From contig NZ_JABEMC010000001.1 of assembly GCF_013004595.1 (NCBI RefSeq), positions 682,001 through 746,000 on the forward strand: 64,000 nucleotides of DNA, written 5' to 3'. The translations under genes and the position numbers were made by a program. Numbering within the stretch: position 1 is the stretch's first letter; each line of letters begins with the position of its first letter. The notes under the pieces are model-generated. The model ran no database searches. It was not told where the DNA came from and saw only the letters and a program-made list of their open reading frames with translations. Positions 28,875-38,870 of the stretch are shown one piece after another. This DNA is from Brevibacterium luteolum (GTDB lineage: Bacteria; Actinomycetota; Actinomycetes; Actinomycetales; Brevibacteriaceae).

Positions 28875-30227
28875 ATGTCCGACCCGCACCCCGCACCCGG
28901 CAGTCAGCCGACGGTCCCCGACCCCACCTACCTCAACCTGCTCAAGGCCGAGATGGCCGCTCGCGCCGCTGCCGCCGACCCGCCGGGCAGCGCCTTCACC
29001 GGCGCCCCGGCCGAGGCGACGGCTGATGTGCGTGCGGCCGTCGACGCGCTCGCTCCGCAGCTGCTGAGCCTCGCAGGTGACATCTACGGCTATGCCGAGC
29101 TCGCCTTTGAGGAGCACCGCTCCGCTGGCCGCATCGCCGCCCAGATCAAGGCCGCCGGCATCGAGGTCGAGCGCGGCGCCTACGGCCTCGACACCGCCCT
29201 GTGCGCCCGCTTCGGGCCGAGCGGCCGGCGCACGATCGGCATCTGCGCCGAATACGATGCCCTGCCCGATATCGGCCACGCCTGCGGGCACAACGTCATC
29301 GCCGCCACCGGTGTCGGTGCGTTCCTCGCCATCGCGCGCGCCTATGCCGGGCGTGAGGACGAGCTTCCCGGCCAGGTCGTGCTGCTCGGCACCCCGGCCG
29401 AGGAGGGGCATACCGGCAAGGAGTACATGGCCCAGGCGGGGGCCTTCGAGGACCTCGATGCCGCGATCATGCTGCATCCGGCCGGATACGACGCCGCTGA
29501 CGTGCTGTGGATCGGCCGGCGCCTCCTCGACGTCGAGTTCACCGGTGTCGCCGCCCACGCCTCCGCCCAGCCCTTCATGGGCCGCAATGCCCTTGACGCC
29601 GCCTCGCTGCTGTACCAGGGAATCGGGCTCCTGCGGCAGCAGATGCTGCCCATCGACCGGGTGCACGCCGCGGTCCCCGAGGGAGGGGATCGGCCGTCGA
29701 TCATCACCGAATCGGCGCGTGTGAGCATCTATGTCCGCTCCGCAGAGCCTGAGACCCTGATGGATCTCTCCCAGCGGGTCGAGGACATCGCCCGCGGGGC
29801 GGCGCTCATGACCGGCTGCGGGGTCGAGGTGCGGTGGGACAAGCACCCGCCGAGCATGCCGGTGCGTGCCAATCAGGCGCTCACCGGCCGCTGGTCGATC
29901 CGCCAGCAGGAGCGCGGCCGGGCACCCCTGCCGCGCGGGGTCGTGAGCGACAGCCTGGCGGCGTCGACGGACTTCGGCAATGTCAGCTACCTCGTTCCCG
30001 GCATCCACCCGATGCTGCGGATCGCAGACGCGGAGACCGCTCTGCACACCCGCGGCTTCGCCGAGGCGGCCGCGTCCGAGTCCGCCGAGACCGGGGTCCT
30101 CGACGGCGCCTACGGGCTCGCCGGAGTTGCGCTCGACTTCCTATTCGACGATGCGCTCGCCGAGGCAGTCAGGCAGGAGTTCGAGGACGCCGGGGGAGTG
30201 CTGCGGGTCTCAGAGATGTTCGGCTGA
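28875..30227 (+). CDS. M20-family amidohydrolase, p-aminobenzoyl-glutamate hydrolase-like
   Basis: A 450-aa zinc amidohydrolase of the M20D group. Metal-binding motifs include AEYDALPDIGHACGHN near residue 125 and the glutamates of GTPAEEGHTGKEYM. A dimerisation insertion sits in the middle. Downstream of abgT it most likely cleaves p-aminobenzoyl-glutamate, like AbgA/AbgB, although other N-acyl amino acids are possible. ATG 28875 follows AGAGGAGAAG; an upstream in-frame start would lack a ribosome site. E. coli uses a two-subunit AbgAB enzyme; here there is one gene. Confidence 0.85.
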   Translation: MSDPHPAPGSQPTVPDPTYLNLLKAEMAARAAAADPPGSAFTGAPAEATADVRAAVDALAPQLLSLAGDIYGYAELAFEEHRSAGRIAAQIKAAGIEVERGAYGLDTALCARFGPSGRRTIGICAEYDALPDIGHACGHNVIAATGVGAFLAIARAYAGREDELPGQVVLLGTPAEEGHTGKEYMAQAGAFEDLDAAIMLHPAGYDAADVLWIGRRLLDVEFTGVAAHASAQPFMGRNALDAASLLYQGIGLLRQQMLPIDRVHAAVPEGGDRPSIITESARVSIYVRSAEPETLMDLSQRVEDIARGAALMTGCGVEVRWDKHPPSMPVRANQALTGRWSIRQQERGRAPLPRGVVSDSLAASTDFGNVSYLVPGIHPMLRIADAETALHTRGFAEAAASESAETGVLDGAYGLAGVALDFLFDDALAEAVRQEFEDAGGVLRVSEMFG

Positions 30228-30255
30228 GGCCTCTGGGGGCAACTGGGAACCTCGG

Positions 30256-30281
30256 GGCCCGCGGTCTCAGGAGACCGGGCC
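30256..30281. terminator. Hairpin at the convergent 3' ends
   Basis: GGCCC-GC-GGTCTC / GAGACC-GGGCC arms. It overlaps the last codons of the DUF1844 gene and can end transcription of the M20 gene as well. Confidence 0.45.
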
Positions 30282-30650
30282 GGTGAACTTCTCGCCGGGC
30301 CCCTGGCCGGGAGCATCGGGGATCGCCGAGGCCTCACGGAAGGCCAGCTGCAGGCTGCGCAGCCCGTCGCGCAGCGGGCGGGCGTGGTGGTTGCCGATCT
30401 CCGGGGCGGCAGCGGTGACGAGCCCGGCCAGCGAGGTGATGAGCTTGCGCGCCTCGTCGAGGTCGATGAGGTCGGCGGCCTTCTGCGTCTCGGTGTCCTC
30501 GCTCAGCCCGCACTTGATCGCTGCAGCGCTCATGAGGTGCAGTGCGGCAGAGGATATGATCTCCAGCGCCGGCACCTCGGCGATGTCGCGGGCAGCCTGC
30601 TCATGGGCAGAATCGGGCTGGAACTCAGAATGCGAAGATGCGTCGGTCAT
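30267..30650 (-). CDS. DUF1844 domain protein
   Basis: A 127-aa protein. The core, about residues 20-100, has the DUF1844 pattern EVPALEIISSAALHLMSAAAIKCG followed by DLIDLDEARKLITSLAGLV. It is helical with no catalytic motif, and its function is unknown. DUF1844 genes are commonly found next to infC in actinobacteria, as here, where it is divergent from the infC operon. The ATG read from 30650 gives the normal family length; a longer in-frame extension upstream is low-complexity and unlikely. Confidence 0.85.
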   Translation of the reverse strand: MTDASSHSEFQPDSAHEQAARDIAEVPALEIISSAALHLMSAAAIKCGLSEDTETQKAADLIDLDEARKLITSLAGLVTAAAPEIGNHHARPLRDGLRSLQLAFREASAIPDAPGQGPGEKFTGPVS

Positions 30651-30692
30651 GCCCACCAGCTTCCCACACGGGTGCGGGCCGGCCAATATGAA

Positions 30693-30752
30693 CCCTCCCA
30701 CAGGCCAGGTGCGTCCGCTGAGCCCTCCCTCAGGCCAGGTGCGTCCGCTCAG
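30693..30752. repeat. 30-bp direct tandem duplication
   Basis: Two adjoining 30-bp copies, 30693-30722 and 30723-30752, sharing AGGCCAGGTGCGTCCGCT and differing at two positions. They lie in the 425-nt gap between DUF1844 and infC. No coding or regulatory meaning is evident. Confidence 0.7.
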
Positions 30753-30872
30753 ACCACGTCCGCGCGTGGTCAGGCACACCCGCGCGCGTGCGCTTCGCAC
30801 GTTTGCGCGAGTGAATCGGCCGTCTGACATGCTGTATCCACAACCCGATGTGCACTTCGCTGCATCGGGTAG

Positions 30873-30878
30873 TACACT
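30873..30878 (+). promoter_or_regulatory. Candidate -10 of the infC operon promoter
   Basis: TACACT about 195 nt before the infC start. No clear -35 is seen. It would give a long leader that contains the terminator-like hairpin at 30996. Confidence 0.4.
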
Positions 30879-30995
30879 GAACTTCGTGCAAAGTGGAGCT
30901 CAGCTCCCACCTGGATCATCACTGGTGATCGGGTTCGAATGACGGCCGGCACTGCGCTGGCCGATGCGGCGTTGTATCCGCAGTTCGTTCGTCTG

Positions 30996-31028
30996 GGCTC
31001 CCTTCGCATGCGCTGAAGGGGGCCTTTT
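30996..31028 (+). terminator. Terminator-like attenuator in the infC leader
   Basis: A 10-bp stem, GGCTCCCTTC (30996-31005) with GAAGGGGGCC (31015-31024), with one G-U pair, a 9-nt loop and then TTTT (31025-31028). It lies 48 nt before the infC start, inside the leader, so it may act as an attenuator that adjusts infC-rpmI-rplT expression, as leaders do in other bacteria. Confidence 0.6.
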
Positions 31029-31075
31029 CCCGTTCAGCGGTCGTGATCATCATCTGCTGAAGAAGGAGCGAGCAC

Positions 31076-31714
31076 ATCAGCGAGCCGCGTATCAATGATC
31101 GGATTCGGGTCCCCGAGGTCCGTCTCGTCGGACCCAACGGGGAACAGGTCGGAATCGTCGCCATCCGCAAGGCGCTCGACCTCGCCCGCGAAGCCGATCT
31201 CGACCTTGTAGAGGTTGCACCCCAGGCCAAGCCGCCTGTGGTCAAGCTCATGGACTACGGCAAGTTCAAGTACGAATCGGCGCAGAAGGCACGCGAGGCC
31301 CGGAAGAACCAGGCCAACACGGCTCTCAAGGAGATCCGGTTCCGACTGAAGATCGATGAGCACGACTACGAGACCAAGAAGGGCCATGTCTCCCGCTTCC
31401 TCAACGGCGGCGACAAGGTCAAGGTCATGATCATGTTCCGCGGACGTGAGCAGTCCCGCCCCGAGATGGGCATCAAGCTGCTCAACCGGCTGGCTGAGGA
31501 TGTTTCCGATCTCGGCACAGTCGAATCCGCCCCCCGGGTGGACGGCCGCAACATGGTGATGGTCATCGCGCCCGTGCGCTCCAAGGCAGATGCCAAGGCG
31601 GAATCCCGCAAGGCATCCCGCGGAGCCAAGGGCGCCAGCGCCGAGGTGAAGTCCCGCCGCGAGCGCGAAGCACAGGCCAAGGCAGAGAAGCGCGACGCCG
31701 AGGCCGACGCGTAA
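31076..31714 (+). CDS. infC: Translation initiation factor IF-3, with rare ATC start codon
   Basis: A 212-aa initiation factor that checks start-codon and initiator tRNA pairing on the 30S subunit. The N-domain begins [20 protein letters not shown], followed by the lysine-rich linker and the C-domain with [15 protein letters not shown], then an Ala/Lys-rich tail. The frame opens after TGA at 31058 and has no ATG, GTG or TTG before the conserved N-terminus. ATC 31076 stands 7 nt after AAGGAG (31063-31068) and must be the start. Non-standard AUU/AUC starts let IF-3 repress its own translation in other bacteria. rpmI and rplT follow. Confidence 0.96.
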   Translation: MSEPRINDRIRVPEVRLVGPNGEQVGIVAIRKALDLAREADLDLVEVAPQAKPPVVKLMDYGKFKYESAQKAREARKNQANTALKEIRFRLKIDEHDYETKKGHVSRFLNGGDKVKVMIMFRGREQSRPEMGIKLLNRLAEDVSDLGTVESAPRVDGRNMVMVIAPVRSKADAKAESRKASRGAKGASAEVKSRREREAQAKAEKRDAEADA

Positions 31715-31755
31715 GTTTGGTGCCTGCCGGCCCCACGGCCGGGAAGCACACCGTG

Positions 31756-31790
31756 CAGCGCCAGCCCCCACCTCGGGCCCGGCTGCGCTG
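31756..31790 (+). other. Hairpin in the infC-rpmI spacer
   Basis: CAGCGCCAGCC (31756-31766) can pair with GGCTGCGCTG (31781-31790) with one bulge, just before the rpmI ribosome site AAGGAG. It could modulate rpmI translation, or could simply be chance in G+C-rich DNA. Confidence 0.3.
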
Positions 31791-31813
31791 GAGAACGATA
31801 AGGAGACGGCACT

Positions 31814-32011
31814 ATGCCGAAGCAGAAGACCCACAGCGGTGCCAAGAAGCGCATGCGCATCACCGGCAGCGGCAAGGTCATGCGTGAGCGCGTGAACAAG
31901 CGCCACCTGGCCGAGCACAAGTCCTCGCGGCGCAAGCGCCGCCTGTCCGTCGACCAGGTCATGACCGGCGGCGACGCAGCCAAGGCTCGCAAGCTTCTGG
32001 GCAAGGCCTGA
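31814..32011 (+). CDS. rpmI: 50S ribosomal protein L35
   Basis: A 65-aa basic ribosomal protein beginning MPKQKTHSGAKKRMRITGSG, full length for L35. ATG 31814 follows AAGGAG. It is the second gene of infC-rpmI-rplT, with a 99-nt spacer from infC. Confidence 0.98.
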   Translation: MPKQKTHSGAKKRMRITGSGKVMRERVNKRHLAEHKSSRRKRRLSVDQVMTGGDAAKARKLLGKA

Positions 32012-32073
32012 CGACACCGGGCTCGCTGCCCGAGCGCACCGCTGTGCGCGCACCGATTTCATAAGGAGTACAC

Positions 32074-32463
32074 GTGGCACGTGTGAAAAGGGCGATCAAC
32101 GCCAAGAAGAAGCGCAAGGTCATTCTCGACCGTGCGTCCGGCTACCGCGGTCAGCGCTCGCGCCTGTACCGCAAGGCCAAAGAACAGGTCATCCACTCGC
32201 TGGTCTACAGCTACCGTGACCGCCGAGCCCGCAAGGGCGACTTCCGTCGCCTGTGGATCCAGCGCATCAACGCTGGTGCCCGCGCCAACGGCATGACCTA
32301 CAACCGCTTCATCCAGGGCCTCAAGGCCGCTGGAGTCGAGGTCGACCGCCGCATGCTCGCCGAGCTCGCGGTCAACGACGCAGCGACCTTCGCCTCGCTC
32401 GTCAAGGTCGCCAAGGAGGCCCTGCCCTCCGACGTCAACGCCGCCAAGACCTCGGCAGCCTGA
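32074..32463 (+). CDS. rplT: 50S ribosomal protein L20
   Basis: A 129-aa rRNA-binding assembly protein of the large subunit with the typical start [17 protein letters not shown] and the [19 protein letters not shown] stretch. The GTG start follows ATAAGGAG. L20 represses its own operon in E. coli and Bacillus by binding the leader mRNA. The C-terminus carries about ten extra residues, normal in actinobacteria. A perfect 14-bp terminator hairpin follows. Confidence 0.98.
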   Translation: MARVKRAINAKKKRKVILDRASGYRGQRSRLYRKAKEQVIHSLVYSYRDRRARKGDFRRLWIQRINAGARANGMTYNRFIQGLKAAGVEVDRRMLAELAVNDAATFASLVKVAKEALPSDVNAAKTSAA

Positions 32464-32515
32464 CGCAGCTGAACTCCGCGGCCGGGCGACGGCCGCAGCG
32501 GTGACAGACCGCACC

Positions 32516-32548
32516 CACTCAGCCCCGGGAATCCCCCGGGGCTGAGTG
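32516..32548 (+). terminator. Terminator of the infC-rpmI-rplT operon
   Basis: Perfect 14-bp stem CACTCAGCCCCGGG / CCCGGGGCTGAGTG with a 5-nt loop, 52 nt after the rplT stop. Confidence 0.85.
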
Positions 32549-32559
32549 CTGTCTGCAGG

Positions 32560-32565
32560 TAGGGT
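32560..32565 (+). promoter_or_regulatory. -10 box for a leaderless rRNA methyltransferase gene
   Basis: TAGGGT, 6 nt, then ATG 32572, directly after the upstream terminator. Confidence 0.45.
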
Positions 32566-32571
32566 GGTGCC

Positions 32572-33447
32572 ATGGCCCCCACACGCCCTGGCTCCCCGCA
32601 GCCTGCCGATCTGCCCGTCCATCCCGGCCTCACCGGCCCCGTGCTCACCTCCCCGCAGTCCAAGCGGATCAAAGAGGCCGGCAAGCTGCTCAAACGCCCA
32701 TGGCGGAACAAGACCGGCCACTTCCTCGTCGAAGGACCCCAGGCAGTCCGCGAGGCACTGGCCCAGGACGCGCCGATCGTCGACGCCTTCATGACCGCTG
32801 AGTCCGCCGAGCGCCACCCCGACCTGCTCGAACTCGCGGCCCAGCGGCGGGTGCGCCTGCGCCAGATCGCCGACGAGCTGCTGCCGCTCATCTCCGACAC
32901 CGTCGCCAGCCAGGGCGTCGTGCTCAGCTGCGAACAGCGCACCCCCGAACTGACATCGGTGGTGACCGCGAAGGCCCGGCTGCTCGTCGTGCTCTCCCAG
33001 GTCCGCGACCCCGGCAACGCCGGCACCGTCATCCGCGTCGCCGATGCCGCCGGCGCTGACGGGATCATCATCACCTCCAACAGCGTCGATGCCTTCAATC
33101 CGAAGGTCGTCCGCTCGACTGCCGGATCGATCTTCCACCTGCCGATCGTCACCGGTGTCGGATTGTCCGAGGTGACCGAGCTCGCCCGCGCCCGCGGCCA
33201 GCAGGTGCTCGCCGCTGACGCCCATCCGCCGGCACATGACCTGCACGTGCCCTGGGACACCGGCCTCGACCTCAGCCGCCCGACCCTGTGGGTGTTCGGC
33301 AGCGAAGCCCACGGCCTGCCCGAATCCGACCGGGCGCTGTGCGATTCGGCTGTGCAGATCCCGCTCTACGGCCGGGCTGAGAGCCTCAACCTCGCCACTG
33401 CCGCAAGCATCTGCATCTACGAATCCGCCCGCAGCCAGCTGCTGTGA
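32572..33447 (+). CDS. SpoU/TrmH-family RNA 2'-O-methyltransferase
   Basis: A 291-aa knotted-fold methyltransferase. The N-terminal RNA-binding region covers about residues 25-110. The SpoU catalytic domain has VLSQVRDPGNAGTVIRVADA (motif 1), VFGSEAHGLPE (motif 2) and IPLYGRAESLNLATAASI (motif 3). It lies downstream of rplT and upstream of pheS, the normal place of the actinobacterial TsnR-like 23S rRNA methyltransferase. The exact target nucleotide is not known. Confidence 0.93.
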   Translation: MAPTRPGSPQPADLPVHPGLTGPVLTSPQSKRIKEAGKLLKRPWRNKTGHFLVEGPQAVREALAQDAPIVDAFMTAESAERHPDLLELAAQRRVRLRQIADELLPLISDTVASQGVVLSCEQRTPELTSVVTAKARLLVVLSQVRDPGNAGTVIRVADAAGADGIIITSNSVDAFNPKVVRSTAGSIFHLPIVTGVGLSEVTELARARGQQVLAADAHPPAHDLHVPWDTGLDLSRPTLWVFGSEAHGLPESDRALCDSAVQIPLYGRAESLNLATAASICIYESARSQLL

Positions 33448-33453
33448 GCCGGC

Positions 33454-34059
33454 ATGAGCGCAGGCAGCTGGAACCACAACGTCCACTACCACCGGCGGAT
33501 CCTCGCATCCCTGCCGTCAGAGGCGCAGACGGTGCTCGACGCCGGTGCCGGAGCCGGACAGCTCGCACGGACGCTGGTCGCCGCCGGATATGACGTCACC
33601 GCCATCGACCGTGCCGCTGACCTGGCTGCGAACCCGCGCGTGCCGGGATTGACATGGATCACCGGTGACGTGCTCACCTACGACTTCGGCACCGCTTTCG
33701 ATGCTGTCATCAGCGCGGCCGTCCTGCACCATCTGCCCGATCTCACCGCTGCGCTCAGACGGCTGGCCCGCCTCACCGCTGACGGCGGGACGCTCATCGT
33801 CATCGGCCTGGCCCGGCCGACCCGGCCGAGCGATCACCTCATCCACGCCGCCGGTGCTGTCGTGCACCGCTTCCAGGTGGTCCGCCACGGCTGGCAGACG
33901 GACCCGGCACCCACCTGCTGGCCGCCACCGCACACGTATGCCCAGGTGCGCCGTACGGCAGCCCGGCTGCTGCCGGGTGCAGAGTTCCGCCGGCTGCCGC
34001 TGTGGCGCTACGAGCTCAGATGGAGGGAGCCGCCTGCCGGTGCTCGTCTGAGTCCGTAG
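33454..34059 (+). CDS. Class I SAM-dependent methyltransferase
   Basis: A 201-aa methyltransferase with motif [16 protein letters not shown] near residue 25, the acidic loop in [13 protein letters not shown], and [11 protein letters not shown] typical of the methyltransf_11/25 families that act on small molecules or lipids. A basic C-terminal part follows. The substrate cannot be predicted. It starts 6 nt after the rRNA methyltransferase gene and probably shares its transcript. No relation to the damaged methyltransferase at 34977 is evident beyond the general fold. Confidence 0.85.
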   Translation: MSAGSWNHNVHYHRRILASLPSEAQTVLDAGAGAGQLARTLVAAGYDVTAIDRAADLAANPRVPGLTWITGDVLTYDFGTAFDAVISAAVLHHLPDLTAALRRLARLTADGGTLIVIGLARPTRPSDHLIHAAGAVVHRFQVVRHGWQTDPAPTCWPPPHTYAQVRRTAARLLPGAEFRRLPLWRYELRWREPPAGARLSP

Positions 34060-34093
34060 ACGGAACCGGACGCCCATCGAGCCGAGGAGCACC

Positions 34094-35186
34094 GTGACCG
34101 AGCAGCCATCACCCTACGGATCCGGCAGCGGAACCGGCACACGCCAGGGCTCCGCCCAGCCGCAGACGCCTGCCAGCCCGCAACCGGCCGGGCGCGTGCG
34201 CATCCGTCACCTGCAGGAGTACAAGCAGCAGGGCTCCAAGTGGGCGATGCTGACCTCCTATGATCAGCTGAGCGCCGGGCTCTTCGACGAAGCCGGCATC
34301 CCGGTCCTGCTCGTCGGATGCGGCGGCCAACAACGTCTACGGCTACGAGATCACGCTGCCGGTCACCGTCGACGAGCTCATCCCGCTCGTGCGGGCCGTG
34401 ACCGGCAGCACCCGGCGCGCGCTTGTCGTCGCCGACCTGCCCTTCGGCTCCTACCAGGAATCACCTGAGCAGTGCTTCGCCACGTCCGCCCGCTTCATGA
34501 AGGAGGCCGGCGCCCACGCCGTCAAGCTCGAAGGCGGCACTGAGATGGTGCCGCAGATCGAGAAGCTCGCCGTCGGCGGCATCCCCGTCATGGCACACAT
34601 CGGCTTCACTCCGCAGGCCGAGCATCAGCTCGGCGGCTACCGCGTGCAGGGCCGCGGAGACGCCGCCCAGGAGCTCCTCGCCACTGTTCGCGCTGTTGAG
34701 GCCGCCGGTGCTTTCGCCGTCGTCCTCGAGATGGTCCCCGGTCAGGCGGCGGCAGCGATCACCGAGACGCTGTCGATTCCCACGATCGGGATCGGCGCCG
34801 GAGCCGACTGCGATGCGCAGGTGCTCGTGTGGCAGGACATGGCCGGACTGCGCGGCGGGCGGATGCCGCGCTTCGTCAAACAGCACGCCGACCTGCGCTC
34901 CACGCTGCTCGATGCCGCCCGCGCCTACGCCTCCGACGTCGAATCCGGGGCATTTCCCGCAGCCGAGCACACCTTCTCAGCCGCTCCCGGCACCGTCACG
35001 AGCCAGCGTGTCGGGGATCGCCTGCGGATCGTCGATGAGCGCCTGGATGCCATAGCCGGACGCCGCGTGCAGCACGGCCCGGTCGTCCCAGTTGCGGCGG
35101 TTGTCGTCGAACCATGCGGGGGAGGCGGCAGCAGGCTGCGCGGAGCTGGAGTCCATGCTCCGACACTAGGCAGGCGAACGCGGTGA
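34094..35186 (+). pseudogene. panB: 3-methyl-2-oxobutanoate hydroxymethyltransferase, broken
   Basis: PanB makes ketopantoate for pantothenate and CoA. Two frames are needed. 34094 onward gives the N-terminus to VLLVG, and the other frame resumes with [20 protein letters not shown] through [17 protein letters not shown] and [13 protein letters not shown]. The break is at about 34316-34317; restoring two missing bases gives [11 protein letters not shown], including the metal-binding Asp of the family. At the 3' end, after AEHTF (about 34976), the normal stop is missing and the frame runs on to 35186 through antisense methyltransferase remnant sequence. A sequencing error could explain the first lesion but not the second. 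Confidence 0.85.
34977..35156 (-). pseudogene. 5' remnant of a SAM-dependent methyltransferase gene
   Basis: A 59-codon frame starting [19 protein letters not shown] and continuing [17 protein letters not shown] and [11 protein letters not shown]. This is the recognisable N-terminus of a class I methyltransferase family common in actinobacteria (WDDRA...HAAS). It ends right where panB homology ends, with no SAM-binding motif left. A leaderless-type -10 TAGTGT (35163-35168) lies 6 nt before the ATG, so the start of an old gene is intact. The rest was evidently lost in a deletion that joined it tail-to-tail with panB. Confidence 0.7.
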
Positions 35187-36349
<1,163 letters not shown>

Positions 36350-36350
<1 letters not shown>

Positions 36351-38869
36351 TGCTCGTCCCACTCGAATGGCTCGCCGACTACGTCGACCTCTCCGTCGTC
36401 GACGACCCGCGCGTCCTCGCTGCCGAACTGGCCAGCATCGGCCTGGAGGAAGAGGACTTCATCGCCCCTGAGGTCACCGGCCCGCTCGTCGTCGGCCGGG
36501 TGATCGAACTGGAGAAGGAGACCCACTCCAACGGCAAGACCGTCAACTGGTGCCAGGTCGACGTCGGCGAGGACGAACCGCGCGGCATCATCTGCGGTGC
36601 CCACAACTTCGAAGCCGGCGACCTCATCGTCGCAGCCCTGCCCGGCGCGGTGCTGCCCGGCGGTTTCGCCATCAGCGCCCGCAAGACCTACGGACACATC
36701 TCCGACGGCATGATCTGCTCATCGAAGGAGCTCGGCCTCGGCGAGGACCACGAGGGCATCATCGTCCTCACCCGGCTCGGGCTGACCGGCGAACCCGGTG
36801 ACGACGCACGGGAACTGCTCGGCCTCGACCGAGTCACCCTCGACGTCAACGTCACCCCCGACCGCGGATACCAACTGTCGATGCGCGGCATCGCCCGCGA
36901 ATTCGCGATGCTCAAAGGCCAGGACTTCACTGATCCAGCCGACCAGCCGGCACCGGAGCCCACCGACGACGGATACCCGGTCGAACTGGCTGATGACGCA
37001 CCGATCCACGGCGTGCCCGGCTGCGACCGGTTCACCGCCCTGCAGGTCACCGGCATCGACCCGAGCGCCCAGACCCCGTATTGGATGCAGCGCCGGCTCA
37101 CCGAAGCCGGCATGCGCCCGATCAGCCTGAGCGTCGACGTCACCAACTACGTCATGCTCGAACTCGGCCAGCCGCTGCACGCCTACGACCGCGACGCCCT
37201 CGGTGAGAAGATCGTCGTGCGCCGCGCGCAGGCAGGGGAGAAGCTCACCACCCTCGACGATGTCACCCGCACCCTCGATCCCGAGGACCTCCTCATCACC
37301 GACGAAGGCGGTGCTGCAGGTGAGAGCCGGATCATCGGCCTGGCCGGCGTCATGGGCGGAGCCGACCTCGAAGTCGGCCCCGAGACCCGCAACATCCTCA
37401 TCGAGGCCGCCCACTTCGACCCGATCTCGATCGCCCGCACCGCCCGGAGACACCGGCTGCCGAGCGAGGCCGCCCGCCGCTTCGAACGCGGCGTCGACCC
37501 CGCCCTCGGCCCAGTCGCAGCCAAGCGCTGCGCAGACCTGCTCGTCGAACTCGGCGGCGGCACCCTCGAAACCGCTGTCACCATCGCCGGTGACGAGCCG
37601 CAGGCCCGGACCGTCAGGCTTGCAGCCGACCTGCCCAACCGGCGGCTGGGCACCGACGACAGCCGCGCGGACATCGTCCGGCTGCTCTGCGCCGTCGGCT
37701 GCCAGGTCACCAACCCCGAAGCCGACATCCTGGAGGTCACCGTCCCGACGTGGCGGGCCGACCTGACCGACGACGTCGACCTCGTCGAGGAGATCGCCCG
37801 GGCCGGCGGTTACGACCGGATCCCGTCGGTGCTGCCGGTGGCCCCCGGCGGCAAGGGCCTCAACGCCGCCCAGGCCGCCCGGCGGCGGATCTCGAACCTG
37901 CTGACCGCGCTCGGCTACACCGAGGTGCTGACCTACCCGTTCACCTCGGACGCCCGCAGTGACGCCCTGCGGATCCCGGAAGGCGACGCGCGCCGCATGA
38001 ACATCCGGCTGGCCAACCCGATGGCCGAGGACCAGCCGCTCATGCGCACCCACCTGCTCGCCACCCTCGTCGACGCAGCCGCCCGCAACCTCGGCCGCGG
38101 CTTCAAGGACATCGCGATCTTCGAAGCCGGGCTCGTCACCCAGCCGGAGACGACCGAACTGGCACCAGTCGAGTCCTACGCCCCGGGCTACCACCCGAGC
38201 GAGGACGAACTGGCGGCGATCTTCGCCTCGGTGCCGGCCCAGCCGTACCATTTCGCCGGCATCATGGCAGGCTACGTCGAACCCCCCGGAGTGCTCGGCG
38301 CCGGCCGGAAGGCCGATGTTTCCGATGTCATCGACACGGTGCACCGGATCGCCGCCTCCTGCGGACTCGAACTCACCGTGTCAGCCGACCAGATCGCCCC
38401 CTACCACCCGGGACGCTGCGCACGCTTCGACTTCGCCGATGGTACCCACTTCGGCCACGCCGGCGAGCTGCACCCGAAGGTCTGCGAGACCCTCGACCTG
38501 CCCGCCCGCACGGTCGCCTTCGAGGTCAGCCTCGATGCGCTGCTGACCCAGTCCGACACCCGCGCCTGGGCCGGGGTGCTCTCGACCTATCCGGTCTCCC
38601 GGCAGGACGTCGCCCTGCTCGTCGACGAGTCGACCCCTGCTTCGGCGGTGGCCGACGCGCTGCGCGAAGGTGCGGGAACCGAACTGGAGAACGTCGAGCT
38701 CTTCGACCTCTACGCAGGCGACCAGGTGCCCGAGGGCAAGAAGTCGCTGGCCTTCCGGCTGACCTTCCGCGCCCCGGACCGCACGATGACCGCCGACGAG
38801 GCCTCCGCGCTGCGCGAGGCCGCCACCGCCGTGGCCGCCGAGCGCTTCGGCGCCGAGGTGAGGAGCTGA
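36350..38869 (+). CDS. pheT: Phenylalanyl-tRNA synthetase beta subunit
   Basis: An 839-aa beta subunit. The N-terminal OB-fold EMAP-like domain (about 40-150) is followed by the B3/B4 editing domain, the B5 domain, a core-like domain and the C-terminal FDX-ACB anticodon-binding domain (about 745-838, with TYPVSRQDVALLVDE). ATG 36350 overlaps the pheS stop (TGATG), so the two subunits are made together. Confidence 0.97.
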
Positions 38870-38870
38870 G

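Noticed and set aside
28110-30047. A 645-codon minus-strand open frame
   Set aside because: It is antisense to abgT and the M20 hydrolase, both supported by family motifs, and spans the gap between two good genes.
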